A model generated the notes under the pieces. It made no database searches. It had not been told where the DNA came from and saw only the letters and a list, made by a program, of their open reading frames with translations. Position numbers and translations under genes: made by a program. A stretch of DNA of 64,000 nt from an uncultured Campylobacter sp. (GTDB lineage Bacteria > Campylobacterota > Campylobacteria > Campylobacterales > Campylobacteraceae). How positions within the stretch are numbered: the stretch's first letter is position 1; every line of letters begins with the position of its first letter. Where the stretch lies: contig NZ_CALGPY010000005.1 in NCBI RefSeq assembly GCF_937959485.1, positions 496,001 through 560,000 of the forward strand. Direction: 5' to 3'. Positions 24,415-32,904 of the stretch are shown here, piece by piece.

Positions 24415-26191
24415 TCTTTTAAATTTAGCCTCGATCGCGCCTATGGCGATACTCGGAGGATTTGCCCTACTGATGCTCGCGGTTTCGCTTTTTGCGCGCA
24501 CGCTATCGTATAAATTTTACGCCGTCATCACGATACTAGCACTGGCTCTCGGCTTCGGGCTCGTTTTTGGATACAACAGCGGCATACGCGGGCTTTTCGA
24601 CGTGATGCTGGTGGACGGAATCGCGACGCTATCGATGCTTATTATGCTCGCAGGCTCGATATTTTTCATCTTTCTATCTTTGGGCGCAAGAAGCGCGCAC
24701 GAGTACCACACGGCGGAGTTTTTCGTACTGTTTTTATTCGTGCTCGTGGGGTATGAGTTTATGGTCGCGAGCGAAAATTTAATGATGATCTTCGTGGGGC
24801 TTGAGACGGGTTCGCTAGCGCTTTATACGCTAATCGCGCTTCACAATCGCGCCATATCGATCGAGGCTGCGCTAAAATATTTCATCATGGGTGCGATGGG
24901 ATCGGGCTTTTTCGCATTCGGCGCGGCGATGTTTTTTCTATCGACTGGCTCTATGGAAATTTCAAACATCGCGCAGATCGCCAAGAGTTCAAATTTACAA
25001 ACCAACGTCCTGCTTTTCGCCGCCTGCTCATTTATGATCGTCTCGATAGGATTTAAGCTCTCGCTGATCCCGTTTCACACCTGGACGCCCGACGTTTACG
25101 AGGGTGCGAGCTCCGCTATGGCGGGCTTTTTGTCCGTCGTGCCCAAGATCGCGGGCTTTGTCGTGGCGATCAGGCTATTTGAAGCGCTGCAAAGCATCGG
25201 CGTGCAGTGGCTAAACATCGTGCTCTACGCCGTAGCGGTGCTTACGATGAGCTTAGCGAACCTTATGGCGCTCGTGCAGCGCGACGTCAAGCGGATGCTC
25301 GCTTTCAGCTCCGTTTCGCACGCGGGCTTCGTGCTCTGCGCGATCGTGATCGGCTCGACGCAGGCAAACGCCGCACTTTTCACCTACTGGATCCTATATG
25401 CCGTGGCGAACCTCGGTGCGTTTGCGTTCATCTGGTGCGTGCGGCAAAGGCGCGCCCGCTCGTTAAATTTAAAATTTAAAACCCAAAGCGTCGCTTTAAA
25501 TTTAAATGCAAACGGCGACGAGGAGAGGAATTTTATCTCAAAAGCAAAGCTTTCTTTTTCGCAAAATCACGAGTTAGCAGGCGCTACCGGCGAGTTAAAT
25601 TTGGGCGAGAACGGAGAAAATTTAGCTTGCGGCGAGCGGAGCTCTAAAGCAAGCGAGCAAAATTCCAAAGAAAACGAGCAAAATTTTAAAGAGAGCGAGC
25701 CCAGCGCGGAAGCGAGCTTTTTCGGTACTGAAACTTGTGAGCCAGGCGCCAAAATTTGCGAGCAAAGCTCCGAGTTCGCGGCTCGCTTCGAGCATCCGTT
25801 TGAGAAATTTGACGGGCTGATCCGCACCCATCCGCTCTTTGCGCTATGCGCAGCGATTTTTATGCTCTCGCTTGCGGGCATTCCGCCGTTTAGCGTGTTT
25901 TGGGGCAAGATGTATCTACTAAGCGCCGCGGTCAATTCGGGCTACTTCGCCCTCGCCGTCATCATGGCGGTAAATAGCGCGCTCGCGCTGTATTACTACC
26001 TGCGCCTCATCGTACGTATGTTTTTGCACGAGCCGCGAAAGGACGCGGAGCTTGACGGCTCGCTGAGCGCGGTCTCGGTGCAGATAAAATTTGCCGTCGT
26101 GCTAGCTAGCGCGGCATGCGTACTGGCGCCGTTTTTGGTAAAATTCCTAACCGGCGCGGTAAATAATTCCGTCTTTTTAAGCGGGTATTGA
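24404..26191 (+). CDS. nuoN: Complex I subunit N with a ~110-residue polar insertion
   Basis: NuoN is the antiporter-like subunit nearest to NuoK. It has 595 residues, against roughly 480-500 usual. The core carries GLETGSLALYTLIALH, SLIPFHTWTPDVYEGASSAMAGFLSVVPKIAG and RDVKRMLAFSSVSHAGFVL. Between a helix ending WCVRQRRAR (about residue 352) and the next helix starting near HPLFALCAAIFMLS (about 475) lies a polar stretch of Asn, Ser, Glu and Ala. It contains SEQNSKENEQNFKESEPS, encoded by AAATTC/AAATTT-type words. The insertion is in a cytoplasmic or periplasmic loop and keeps the frame. It is the last gene of the operon. Confidence 0.95.
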   Translation: MQNNLLNLASIAPMAILGGFALLMLAVSLFARTLSYKFYAVITILALALGFGLVFGYNSGIRGLFDVMLVDGIATLSMLIMLAGSIFFIFLSLGARSAHEYHTAEFFVLFLFVLVGYEFMVASENLMMIFVGLETGSLALYTLIALHNRAISIEAALKYFIMGAMGSGFFAFGAAMFFLSTGSMEISNIAQIAKSSNLQTNVLLFAACSFMIVSIGFKLSLIPFHTWTPDVYEGASSAMAGFLSVVPKIAGFVVAIRLFEALQSIGVQWLNIVLYAVAVLTMSLANLMALVQRDVKRMLAFSSVSHAGFVLCAIVIGSTQANAALFTYWILYAVANLGAFAFIWCVRQRRARSLNLKFKTQSVALNLNANGDEERNFISKAKLSFSQNHELAGATGELNLGENGENLACGERSSKASEQNSKENEQNFKESEPSAEASFFGTETCEPGAKICEQSSEFAARFEHPFEKFDGLIRTHPLFALCAAIFMLSLAGIPPFSVFWGKMYLLSAAVNSGYFALAVIMAVNSALALYYYLRLIVRMFLHEPRKDAELDGSLSAVSVQIKFAVVLASAACVLAPFLVKFLTGAVNNSVFLSGY

Positions 26192-26244
26192 GCTAAAATT
26201 TAAGCGCGAGCTGAACCTATCGCGCTTTGCCAACAAGGAGAGAT

Positions 26245-26848
26245 ATGTTTTTGGGCGAGCTAAGTGCTGACGGCTACGGTTTTGCGCTGCTTGATGTGCG
26301 CGATTTGAGTGAGTTTTTAAAGGAGCGAAAATGCAGAGCAAAAAAGCTTCTAAGCTACTAGGACGCGCACAAGCAGCTGTTTTATGACGCCGTAAAGGGG
26401 CGCTAAAGCTTTACCCTTCTACCCGCTTACGGTGCGCAGCTATGAGATCTTCGTTTGCATGGACGAGGATTTTGCGCTGCCTGCGGGCTACGAAGTGGCT
26501 TTCAAGCGCGATAAGCTGTATTTCGCCCCGCAAAGCGGCTCCGCGATCCTAGCGAGCTTCGATGCTTTGCAGTATCGTTTCGATAAGCTAAAAAGCGGCG
26601 AACTCGAGCTAGGCTATGAGTGCCAAAGCGGCGCTGCGGGCAAGATACGAAAATTTAATTCCACGCTCAAGCTCGGCTTGCAAAGCGGCACTTACGAGCT
26701 TTGCGTCGTTGGGCTAAAAAACAGCTCGCAGCACTTAGAGAAATACGGCTACACCTTTATTTTCAAGCGCAATGCAAGCGCGGAAAATCAAAATTTCAGT
26801 AGGCTTGATAACGATAAATTTAGCTTTGATATTTGCAAAGGCAGTTAA
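26245..26848 (+). pseudogene. Broken gene downstream of nuoN (one stop codon, one frameshift)
   Basis: An ATG at 26245 with a strong AAGGAGAG site opens a frame (FLGELSADGYGFALLDV) that meets TAG at 26359-26361 in a context (SY-stop-DAHKQLFYDAVKG) where TGG would restore Trp. It then runs out of frame at GGGG (26397-26400). Removing one G joins it to the downstream frame (AKALPFYPLTV and onward) that is open to 26848. The downstream part alone can start at GTG 26432 and gives 138 residues (RSYEIFVCMDEDF, ending FDICKGS). I do not recognise the family. A functional short protein from the GTG cannot be excluded, but two lesions in one line suggest decay, or sequencing errors. Confidence 0.65.
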
Positions 26849-26996
26849 ATTTAATCGAAATTCTGCACCGCACGAGACCTTGGTGCGACCCGCAAAATTT
26901 TAAAGATGCGACCGGTGCGGTAAAATTTAAATCTAAATTTTACTTCCTTGTCCCGCTGCTTTCTAGCAAGAGTACAAATTTTGATAAATTTTGATT

Positions 26997-27932
26997 TTAA
27001 ATCTCGCGGCGGAGGAGCTTTAAAATTTCACGCTCCAGCTCTTGCGGTGGCGCTGAAATTTTATCCGCGAATTGCGAGCGGTTGAAGGTGCGCTGGCGCT
27101 TTGCGAGCTGTACCGTGTGCAGGCTTACGAGCTGCTCGCACTGCGCCCGCGAGATCTGTCCGCGCAAAAGCTGCCCGCACTCCTTTAGCCCAATACAGCC
27201 TAGCGCCCTGCACTCCGCGCCGTAGCGGGCGAATAAAAACTCCGCCTCCTCTAAAAGCCCGCGCTCAAACATCGCCTTCGTGCGCGCTTCGATACGCTGC
27301 GCAAGCCACTGCTTAGGCGCGTCGATCTCAAAAATTTTAATATCCGAAATGACGGGCGCGGCGGTGTTTTCGCGCAAAAATTTACTCGGCGCCTCGCCGC
27401 AAAATTTATAGATGCTTAGCCATTTTCTTAACCGAAAGCTGTCCGCCGCGCTAAGCTTTGCGGCAAATTCCGGATCGATCCGCCGCGCTAGGGCGTAAAT
27501 TTCATCGTTTGAAATTCCACTTTTAAAATCGGGAACCTTCGGCGCTAGTCCGCTTAGCATCGCCTTTAGATAAAACCCGCTGCCCCCAGTGATTATCAAA
27601 GGCGCACCCTTACGCTCCGCGAAAGCCCGCGCGGCTGCGTATTCTTTGATAAACTCGCCGACGCTAAAGTATTCGTTTGGATAGATTAAATTTACGCCGA
27701 AGTGCTTGATCTCGCGCAGCTGCTCCTCGCTTGGCTTAGCGCTTGCGATGTCGATTTGCCGGTAAATGCAGAGCGAATCCAGGCTTAAAATCACGGCGTC
27801 CATTTCGCGCGCTATGCTTAGCGCAAGATCGCTTTTGCCGCTTGCGGTGGTGCCGATGATCGCGATCTGCGGGCTTGCGTGCGGGTTTTGATTTTGGCTC
27901 AAGGCGTTTCCTTTCGTAAATTTTTCGTTCAA
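26997..27932 (-). CDS. miaA: tRNA dimethylallyltransferase
   Basis: MiaA adds a dimethylallyl group to A37 of tRNAs that read codons starting with U, in the cytosol. The 311 residues contain the P-loop IGTTASGKSDLAL near residue 27, and then LSLDSLCIYRQIDIASAKPS. Also present are PLIITGGSGFYLKAMLSGLAP, and near the C-terminus GCIGLKECGQLL and QLAKRQRTFNRSQF, the tRNA-binding part. It is divergent from mqnP: their leaders share the 66 bases 27933-27998. The position of the first Met (27932) is not certain; the alternative inside the N-terminal 10 residues would not change the domain content. Confidence 0.95.
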   Translation of the reverse strand: MNEKFTKGNALSQNQNPHASPQIAIIGTTASGKSDLALSIAREMDAVILSLDSLCIYRQIDIASAKPSEEQLREIKHFGVNLIYPNEYFSVGEFIKEYAAARAFAERKGAPLIITGGSGFYLKAMLSGLAPKVPDFKSGISNDEIYALARRIDPEFAAKLSAADSFRLRKWLSIYKFCGEAPSKFLRENTAAPVISDIKIFEIDAPKQWLAQRIEARTKAMFERGLLEEAEFLFARYGAECRALGCIGLKECGQLLRGQISRAQCEQLVSLHTVQLAKRQRTFNRSQFADKISAPPQELEREILKLLRREI

Positions 27933-27970
27933 ATTATATCAAATTTAGAGCTATTCTTACTTTTTTTTGA

Positions 27971-27976
27971 TACAAT
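27971..27976 (+). promoter_or_regulatory. Probable -10 box TACAAT for mqnP
   Basis: TTGATACAATGG lies 22 bases before the ATG at 27999, after a T-rich stretch. Its position rules out the longer in-frame reading from 27879. Confidence 0.5.
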
Positions 27977-27998
27977 GGTGCCCAAAATAAGGGGCAAA

Positions 27999-28868
27999 AT
28001 GGCTAAATTTAAAGAAATTTTATCCGATATCAACGAATTAATAGTTTTTAAACATTCGGTTTTCGCGCTGCCGTTTATCTTTACGGCGATGATCACCGCT
28101 AGCAAGCTGCAAAGCGGCTCGGTATGGTTCGGCTGGAAATTGCTTTTTTTGGGGATTTTATGCGCGGTAAGCGCGAGAAGCTTTGCAATGGCGCTAAATC
28201 GTTACTTGGACGAGGACATCGACCGCGCCAATCCGCGCTGCGCTTCACGCCCTAGCGTGGATGGGCGGATCGGACGCGGGAATTTGCTGCTTTTCATCAT
28301 CGCAAATGCAGTGGTTTTCATAGCGGTTTCGGCGCTTATAAATCCTTTGGCGCTTAAGCTTTCGGTGCCGATTTTAGCGGCACTGGGCGGGTATTCATAT
28401 TTTAAGCGCTTTAGCGAGACTGCGCATTTGATGCTCGGCTTTTGCCTAGGGCTTGCGCCGATTGCGGGGGCGATCGCCGTTAGCGGAGGAATTCCGCTCT
28501 GGTCGGTGCTGCTATGCTTTGGAGTAGTATTTTGGGTAGGCGGCTTTGACGTGCTGTATTCGCTTCAAGATATGGAATTTGACCGCACGGCTGGGCTTTA
28601 CAGCATCCCCGCGCTTTACGGCAAGGAAGCTTCGATGTTTATCTCCAAAATTTTTCACGCCGTGGCGGTGCTTTTTTGGCTGCTGTTTTGTGCGGCGGCA
28701 AATTTAGGCTTTTTTGCCTATCTGGGCGTGGCTGCGTGCGCGACGATCCTGTACTTCGAGCATAGGATCGTGCAGAAAGATTTTAGCAAGATTGATCGCG
28801 CGTTTTTCACGCTGAATGGCTACTTGGGCATCGCCTTTTTTGCTTTTGTTTTTGTAAATTTATTTTAA
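27999..28868 (+). CDS. mqnP: UbiA-family prenyltransferase MqnP (menaquinone)
   Basis: A polytopic prenyltransferase that attaches the polyprenyl tail in menaquinone synthesis by the futalosine route. The 289-residue product starts at ATG 27999, where GGGGC precedes the start and a -10 box lies just upstream; the longer reading from 27879 covers the promoter. The active-site motif NRYLDEDIDRANPR (two Asp-rich prenyl-diphosphate sites, first here) is at about residue 68. The second is YSLQDMEFDRTAGLYS at about residue 187. Eight to nine membrane helices are expected. mqnA at the left edge belongs to the same pathway, which supports the substrate. A ubiquinone role is unlikely given this. Confidence 0.88.
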   Translation: MAKFKEILSDINELIVFKHSVFALPFIFTAMITASKLQSGSVWFGWKLLFLGILCAVSARSFAMALNRYLDEDIDRANPRCASRPSVDGRIGRGNLLLFIIANAVVFIAVSALINPLALKLSVPILAALGGYSYFKRFSETAHLMLGFCLGLAPIAGAIAVSGGIPLWSVLLCFGVVFWVGGFDVLYSLQDMEFDRTAGLYSIPALYGKEASMFISKIFHAVAVLFWLLFCAAANLGFFAYLGVAACATILYFEHRIVQKDFSKIDRAFFTLNGYLGIAFFAFVFVNLF

Positions 28869-28877
28869 GGAACCCCT

Positions 28878-29237
28878 ATGGATCTTAATACTATCATCAT
28901 TTTAGGACTCTGCGTCGTTATATTTTTGATGTTTTTCGTCATATATTTTAAGGATAAGCAAGCGGATAAAAAATTCGAACGCTTCGATCAGGTCCTGACT
29001 GACGCTATGCAGGAAAATTATCTGCTTAAAAAGAAGGTCGAGGAGCTAAAAGAGATGATCGATTCGGGCGGTAAAGTCGCTCCTAATATCGATATAAACG
29101 CGATTGCCGACGTAATCGACGAGACGATAGAACAAAGACTAGATGTAGTGCCTACGATGATCGACGAGCGGGTAGAAAAGCAGATCAGACCGCTTCTGGA
29201 CCAGCTTAAAGAGCTCATCGGCTCGGTAAGAAAATAA
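28878..29237 (+). CDS. Small membrane-anchored coiled-coil protein
   Basis: A 119-residue protein of unknown function. The N-terminal helix (about residues 6-23, IIILGLCVVIFLMFFVIYF) anchors it in the membrane. A charged helix follows (DKKFERFDQVLTDAMQENYLLKKKVEELKEMID), with a coiled-coil look, and then acidic helices to the C-terminus. AAGGAA lies before the ATG, 9 bases after mqnP, so it is probably co-transcribed. A similar gene at this position is conserved in Campylobacter as I recall, but no function is established to my knowledge. Confidence 0.8.
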   Translation: MDLNTIIILGLCVVIFLMFFVIYFKDKQADKKFERFDQVLTDAMQENYLLKKKVEELKEMIDSGGKVAPNIDINAIADVIDETIEQRLDVVPTMIDERVEKQIRPLLDQLKELIGSVRK

Positions 29238-29284
29238 CGAGAGCAATATAAAAATAAAATTTTGCAAAATCGCTTTGTTTTTTA

Positions 29285-29290
29285 TATAAT
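29285..29290 (+). promoter_or_regulatory. Probable -10 box TATAAT for moaA
   Basis: TTTTATATAATCG is a near-consensus -10 element 28 bases before the moaA ATG at 29318. It follows a T-rich tract. The in-frame TTG at 29300 would be at the transcript start and is not the likely initiator. Confidence 0.6.
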
Positions 29291-29317
29291 CGCCGCAAAT
29301 TGATATTAAGGCAAAAT

Positions 29318-30283
29318 ATGCTAATTGATAAATTTGGACGAACGATCGATTATTTGCGCATTTCGGTTACGCAGCGGTGTAATTTCAGATGCAGATATTG
29401 CATGCCTACTACGCCGTTTAATTGGGTGCCGCGAGAGAATATTTTAAGCTTTGAGGAGATGTTTTTATTCGTCAAAGTTGCGATCGACGGCGGCGTAAAA
29501 AAGATCCGTATTACCGGCGGCGAACCGCTGGTGCGAAAGGGGATCGAGGATTTTATAAAGATGATCGCGGATTACGCTCCGGGTATCGATCTTGCGCTTA
29601 CCACCAACGGATATTATCTCAAAAACTACGCGCGCGCCTTGAAAGACGCCGGGCTAAAGCGCATCAATATGTCGCTTGACTCACTGCGTCCAGAGCGAGC
29701 TAAATTTATAGCTCAGCGCGGCGTGCTTTATAACGTATTAGAGGGTCTTGACGCTGCTCTTGAAGCGGGGCTAAAGGTCAAGCTAAACACCGTCGCGCTA
29801 AAAGGGATCAACGACGACGAGCTTATTTATTTGCTGGAATTTGCCCGCGAAAAGGATTGCCAGATCCGCTTTATAGAATTTATGGAAAACACCCATGCCG
29901 GCGATCTTACAGGCTTAAAATCGAGTGAAATTTTAGATATTTTAAGGCGTAAATTTATCTTTACCGCTCTGCCGAAATCGCAGAGCTCGCCTGCGTCGCT
30001 TTACGCTCTCGGGGACGGCTACACCTTCGGCATCATCGATCCGCACAAGCACGATTTTTGCGAGAGTTGCAACCGTATCAGACTAAGTGCCGAGGGGCTT
30101 TTGATCCCGTGCCTTTACTTCGAGGACGCACTAAGTATCAAAAAGGCGGTCAAAGAGGGCGACATCGCCGCAGCCGCCGAAATTTTGGCTAAAATTTTAG
30201 CGAATAAGCCTGAAAAAAATCGCTGGCAGACGGACGCTTCGAATGAAATTTCAAGCCGCGCATTTTACGAGACGGGCGGATGA
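29318..30283 (+). CDS. moaA: GTP 3',8-cyclase MoaA
   Basis: MoaA is a radical SAM enzyme that rearranges GTP at the first step of molybdenum cofactor synthesis. Its 321 residues hold the N-terminal cluster C21-x3-C25-x2-C28 (CNFRCRYC), the SAM-binding TGGEPLVRKG, and the C-terminal GTP-binding cluster with FCESCNRIRLSAEGLLIPC. The reading from ATG 29318 begins directly with the family N-terminus LIDKFGRTIDYLRIS. It overlaps queE by four bases. The cofactor it helps make fits the Mod uptake genes at 46877-51431. Confidence 0.95.
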   Translation: MLIDKFGRTIDYLRISVTQRCNFRCRYCMPTTPFNWVPRENILSFEEMFLFVKVAIDGGVKKIRITGGEPLVRKGIEDFIKMIADYAPGIDLALTTNGYYLKNYARALKDAGLKRINMSLDSLRPERAKFIAQRGVLYNVLEGLDAALEAGLKVKLNTVALKGINDDELIYLLEFAREKDCQIRFIEFMENTHAGDLTGLKSSEILDILRRKFIFTALPKSQSSPASLYALGDGYTFGIIDPHKHDFCESCNRIRLSAEGLLIPCLYFEDALSIKKAVKEGDIAAAAEILAKILANKPEKNRWQTDASNEISSRAFYETGG

Positions 30284-31245
30284 GGCTCGTAGAGAGCTTT
30301 TTAAGTATCCAAGGCGAGGGTAAATTTGCGGGCAGGCTCGCGTTTTTCTTTCGTTTTGCAGGCTGTAATCTGCGCTGCGAGGGCTTCGGCGGCGCGCGCA
30401 TTTCGCCAAAGACCGGCGAGATCTTGCGCGGTTGCGATACGATCCGTGCAGTCTTTACGAACCACTTCGAGCACGAAGAAATTTTAAATTTAGCGCAACT
30501 TTTGAATAAAATTCCAAATTTATCAGGTTTGTCCTGTTCCGCACCCGCATGCTCTGCGCCGGGTTTTTGCGCCGCCGAAGCTTTTTCTAAAAGCGATACA
30601 TTGAATTCCGCCGCCGCACAAACGCCTCCTCGCTCAAACGGTAGCGCAGAAAAATCTTTAAATTTGACGAGCGAAAATTCTTTAAATTCCGCGGCGCAGA
30701 ATTCTTTAAATTTAAATCCGCAAAGCTCCGCCTCGCCGCATAGCGCTAAGCTTTATCAAAAGCCGATCGTCGTTATCACTGGCGGCGAGCCGATGTTGCA
30801 TCACAAAGAGGCGCTATTTTACGAGTTCGTCTGCGAGCTGCTCGCGCGCGGACACGTGGTGCACTTTGAAACCAACGGTACGATTTTCGTGGATTTTGAA
30901 AAATTCCCCGCCTACAAAAGCTGCGTCTTTGCGGTCTCGCCTAAGCTTTCAAACTCCGCCGAGCCGCGCGAACGCAGGTTAAACTTCGCCGCGCTGCGAA
31001 GCTTAAAACAAAACGCAAAAGATAGTTTTTACAAGTTCGTCATCTCGCCCGAGTTTGACGCGCAGCCCGAGATTAGAGAAATTTTAGCGGTGTGCGGCGG
31101 CGAGGTTTATTGTATGCCGCGCGGCGCAGATCGTCGCGAGCTGGAAAGCGGCGCGCAATTTTGCGTGGATTTTTGCCTAAAAAACGGCTATAATTACTCC
31201 GATCGCCTGCACATTAGAATTTGGGGCGAGAAGGACGGGGTATGA
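30280..31245 (+). CDS. queE: 7-carboxy-7-deazaguanine synthase QueE with expanded cluster loop and an insertion
   Basis: QueE is a radical SAM enzyme that turns carboxytetrahydropterin into 7-carboxy-7-deazaguanine in queuosine synthesis. The 321-residue product begins LVESFLSIQGEGKFAGR, the family opening. Cluster cysteines are C29, C33 and C52 (AGCNLRC then RGCDTIRA). This gives CX3CX18C, not the standard CX3CX2C; the 18-residue spacer occurs between the second and third ligands. A low-complexity segment, Ala/Ser/Asn/Pro-rich, fills about residues 81-157 before QKPIVVITGGEPM. The rest (HFETNGTIFVDF, AVSPKLSNS) matches the family. It overlaps moaA and queD. Confidence 0.88.
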   Translation: MRLVESFLSIQGEGKFAGRLAFFFRFAGCNLRCEGFGGARISPKTGEILRGCDTIRAVFTNHFEHEEILNLAQLLNKIPNLSGLSCSAPACSAPGFCAAEAFSKSDTLNSAAAQTPPRSNGSAEKSLNLTSENSLNSAAQNSLNLNPQSSASPHSAKLYQKPIVVITGGEPMLHHKEALFYEFVCELLARGHVVHFETNGTIFVDFEKFPAYKSCVFAVSPKLSNSAEPRERRLNFAALRSLKQNAKDSFYKFVISPEFDAQPEIREILAVCGGEVYCMPRGADRRELESGAQFCVDFCLKNGYNYSDRLHIRIWGEKDGV

Positions 31246-31823
31246 TAATCAGGAAATTATACGAATTCGAAAACGCTCACATCGTGCGCCTGTGCGGCTC
31301 GAAGCGGTGTCGCACGAGCATTCACGGCCACTCCTACAGATGCGAAATTTTGCTCAGCTCAAATTTTTTGGATGAAGCGGGGATGGTTTATGACTTCGGC
31401 TACATGAAGCTCGGTATCCGCGAGCTTATCGATAGTTTCGACCACGCCACGACGATCTACGCGCGCGATGATGCCAGCTACATCGCGGATCTTAAAAAAC
31501 ACAGCGCGCGCTGGGTGCAGATACCGCTAAATCCGAGCGCGGAGCAGTTTTGTAGAATTTTTTTCGTTCTAATTGACCGACTTTTGAGCCTAACTCAGAT
31601 GCAAAACGGCGAGCGCGAAGTAAAGCTTCACAGCGTCATCGTGCACGAAACGGCCACCGGCTACGCGCAGTGCTTCCGCGAGGATGCCTATAACGCGCAG
31701 ATGGGCGAGATCGCGCTAGATGAGATAGAATTCTCGCCCGCCGTGCGCGAGGAGTGGAGGCAGCCGGAGCTTTGGCAAAAGCTACTGCGCGGCGAAAAAA
31801 TCATCTATCCGAAGGACTGCTGA
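31242..31823 (+). CDS. queD: 6-carboxytetrahydropterin synthase QueD
   Basis: QueD converts dihydroneopterin triphosphate to 6-carboxytetrahydropterin, the substrate of QueE, so the two adjacent genes make consecutive steps. The 193-residue product starts at ATG 31242, overlapping the queE stop. The family features are IIRKLYEFENAHIVR, the zinc ligands in SIHGHSYRCEILL (HxH), VYDFGYMKLGIRELIDSFDHATTI, and the terminal VHETATGYAQC. It is longer than typical 120-140 residue QueD, as is usual in Campylobacter. Queuosine synthesis is the likely role, not folate (PTPS) synthesis. Confidence 0.92.
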   Translation: MIIRKLYEFENAHIVRLCGSKRCRTSIHGHSYRCEILLSSNFLDEAGMVYDFGYMKLGIRELIDSFDHATTIYARDDASYIADLKKHSARWVQIPLNPSAEQFCRIFFVLIDRLLSLTQMQNGEREVKLHSVIVHETATGYAQCFREDAYNAQMGEIALDEIEFSPAVREEWRQPELWQKLLRGEKIIYPKDC

Positions 31824-32044
31824 TGAGAAATTTATTTAAATTTGGCGCGGGTTTTGTGCGCGTTTTTGCCGCGTGCGCGATCTTTGCCTGCGCGCTTGCT
31901 TTGGGCGGTTGCGACGATGAGAAAAAGAACGCCTTGCAAAAGCCGCCGGTAGATAGCGAGGTGCCGAAGGACGTACCCATCGCATCTAGCGAGCCCAAAG
32001 TCGATATAAACGCCGATATGCCGCCGCTTCCGGTGACCGAATAA
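31823..32044 (+). CDS. Small lipoprotein
   Basis: A 73-residue protein starting at ATG 31823, overlapping the queD stop by one base. A signal peptide with lipobox LALGGC directs lipidation at the Cys at about residue 30. The mature part is short, charged and Pro-rich (DDEKKNALQKPPVDSEVPKDVP, ending MPPLPVTE), so it is probably a disordered periplasmic lipoprotein. No function is known to me. It was missed by starting at 31754; the later ATG gives the intact signal. Confidence 0.75.
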   Translation: MRNLFKFGAGFVRVFAACAIFACALALGGCDDEKKNALQKPPVDSEVPKDVPIASSEPKVDINADMPPLPVTE

Positions 32045-32421
32045 GGCGGAGCGTTGAAAAATCCGCGTCTAAATTTGAAAATTTTTAAAATTTACGTGAT
32101 TCGTATGCAGCACGCAAGCGCGATTTTAGCGTTATTTTTGCCCGTGCGATCTGCGCAAAGAAATTTTAAATTTTATAAAGCTCTATCCGCAAAATTTCAT
32201 TCTTGGCGCAAGAGATACGGCGCGAAACCGGAGTTGAGAGAACGCGCGGTAAATTTTGGCGCAATAAATAGCCGCGACCGCTTTGAAAGGTTTTTAAAAT
32301 TTCAAAGGCGCGGAGCAGGTCTGCTTTATCTCGCGCCAAAAAAATTTGCGTTGAAATTTAATCGTTTCGGCTCTAGCCGCGCAAAATTTTATCCCGCAAA
32401 TTTAACTTTGCGGCGGAAGTG
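32045..32421. other. Gap rich in AAATTT words between lipoprotein and membrane gene
   Basis: A 122-residue open frame can be read here from TTG 32054, but its composition (Phe, Lys, Arg and Asn from AAATTT words) and lack of a ribosome-binding site make it unlikely to be a gene. The sequence is full of AAATTTT/AAAATTT words, like the other gaps. A promoter for the next gene is not evident. Confidence 0.6.
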
Positions 32422-32904
32422 ATGGATTATCTGTATCAAAGCGCGCTGGGGTTTCATAAATTTTTCGCGCTAGCTGCGGCGATTTTAACGATAATTTATC
32501 TGATCTTTACCCAGCTTAAGATCGATGCGGCGGCGGAATTTTGCCCGCGCAGTGAAGCTTTAAATTTTGCCGCCTCCGCGCCGCAAGCTGAAAGTTTAAA
32601 GCAAAAAAGCAGATCGGGACTTAGATTTCTTAGGCGCATCAGGCTGTTTTTGCCGATCTATTATTCGTGCATCGCGGCGCTGATAATTAGCGGAAGCGTG
32701 ATGCTAGCGGTGCTGGGCTTTGATTTGAGCTTTAAAATTTACTTTATGGCGGTCGCAGCGCTAGCGATGATCATGCTTAGCGCGGCGTCGTACAAGCGGC
32801 TAAAAATCGCGTATCTGAGCCAAAATTTTGCGCCGTATCAGCGCAAAATGCGAGTGATTTTGGGGCTAAACTTAGCGATAATTTTGATAGCGAGTGTTAT
32901 TTGA
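32422..32904 (+). CDS. Four-helix membrane protein of unknown function
   Basis: A 160-residue integral membrane protein starting at ATG 32422 (a GTG at 32419 is the alternative). It has predicted helices at about 15-32 (FFALAAAILTIIYLIF), 72-95, 97-115 and 140-157. A polar loop of about 35 residues sits between helices 1 and 2. No motif is recognised. It overlaps rsmE by three bases, so the two are translated together. A similar small membrane protein next to rsmE is common in Campylobacter as I recall. Confidence 0.78.
   Translation: MDYLYQSALGFHKFFALAAAILTIIYLIFTQLKIDAAAEFCPRSEALNFAASAPQAESLKQKSRSGLRFLRRIRLFLPIYYSCIAALIISGSVMLAVLGFDLSFKIYFMAVAALAMIMLSAASYKRLKIAYLSQNFAPYQRKMRVILGLNLAIILIASVI

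Noticed and set aside
32054..32422. 122-residue open frame from TTG
   Set aside because: Composition is dictated by AAATTT words, no ribosome-binding site, no family; treated as a gap.
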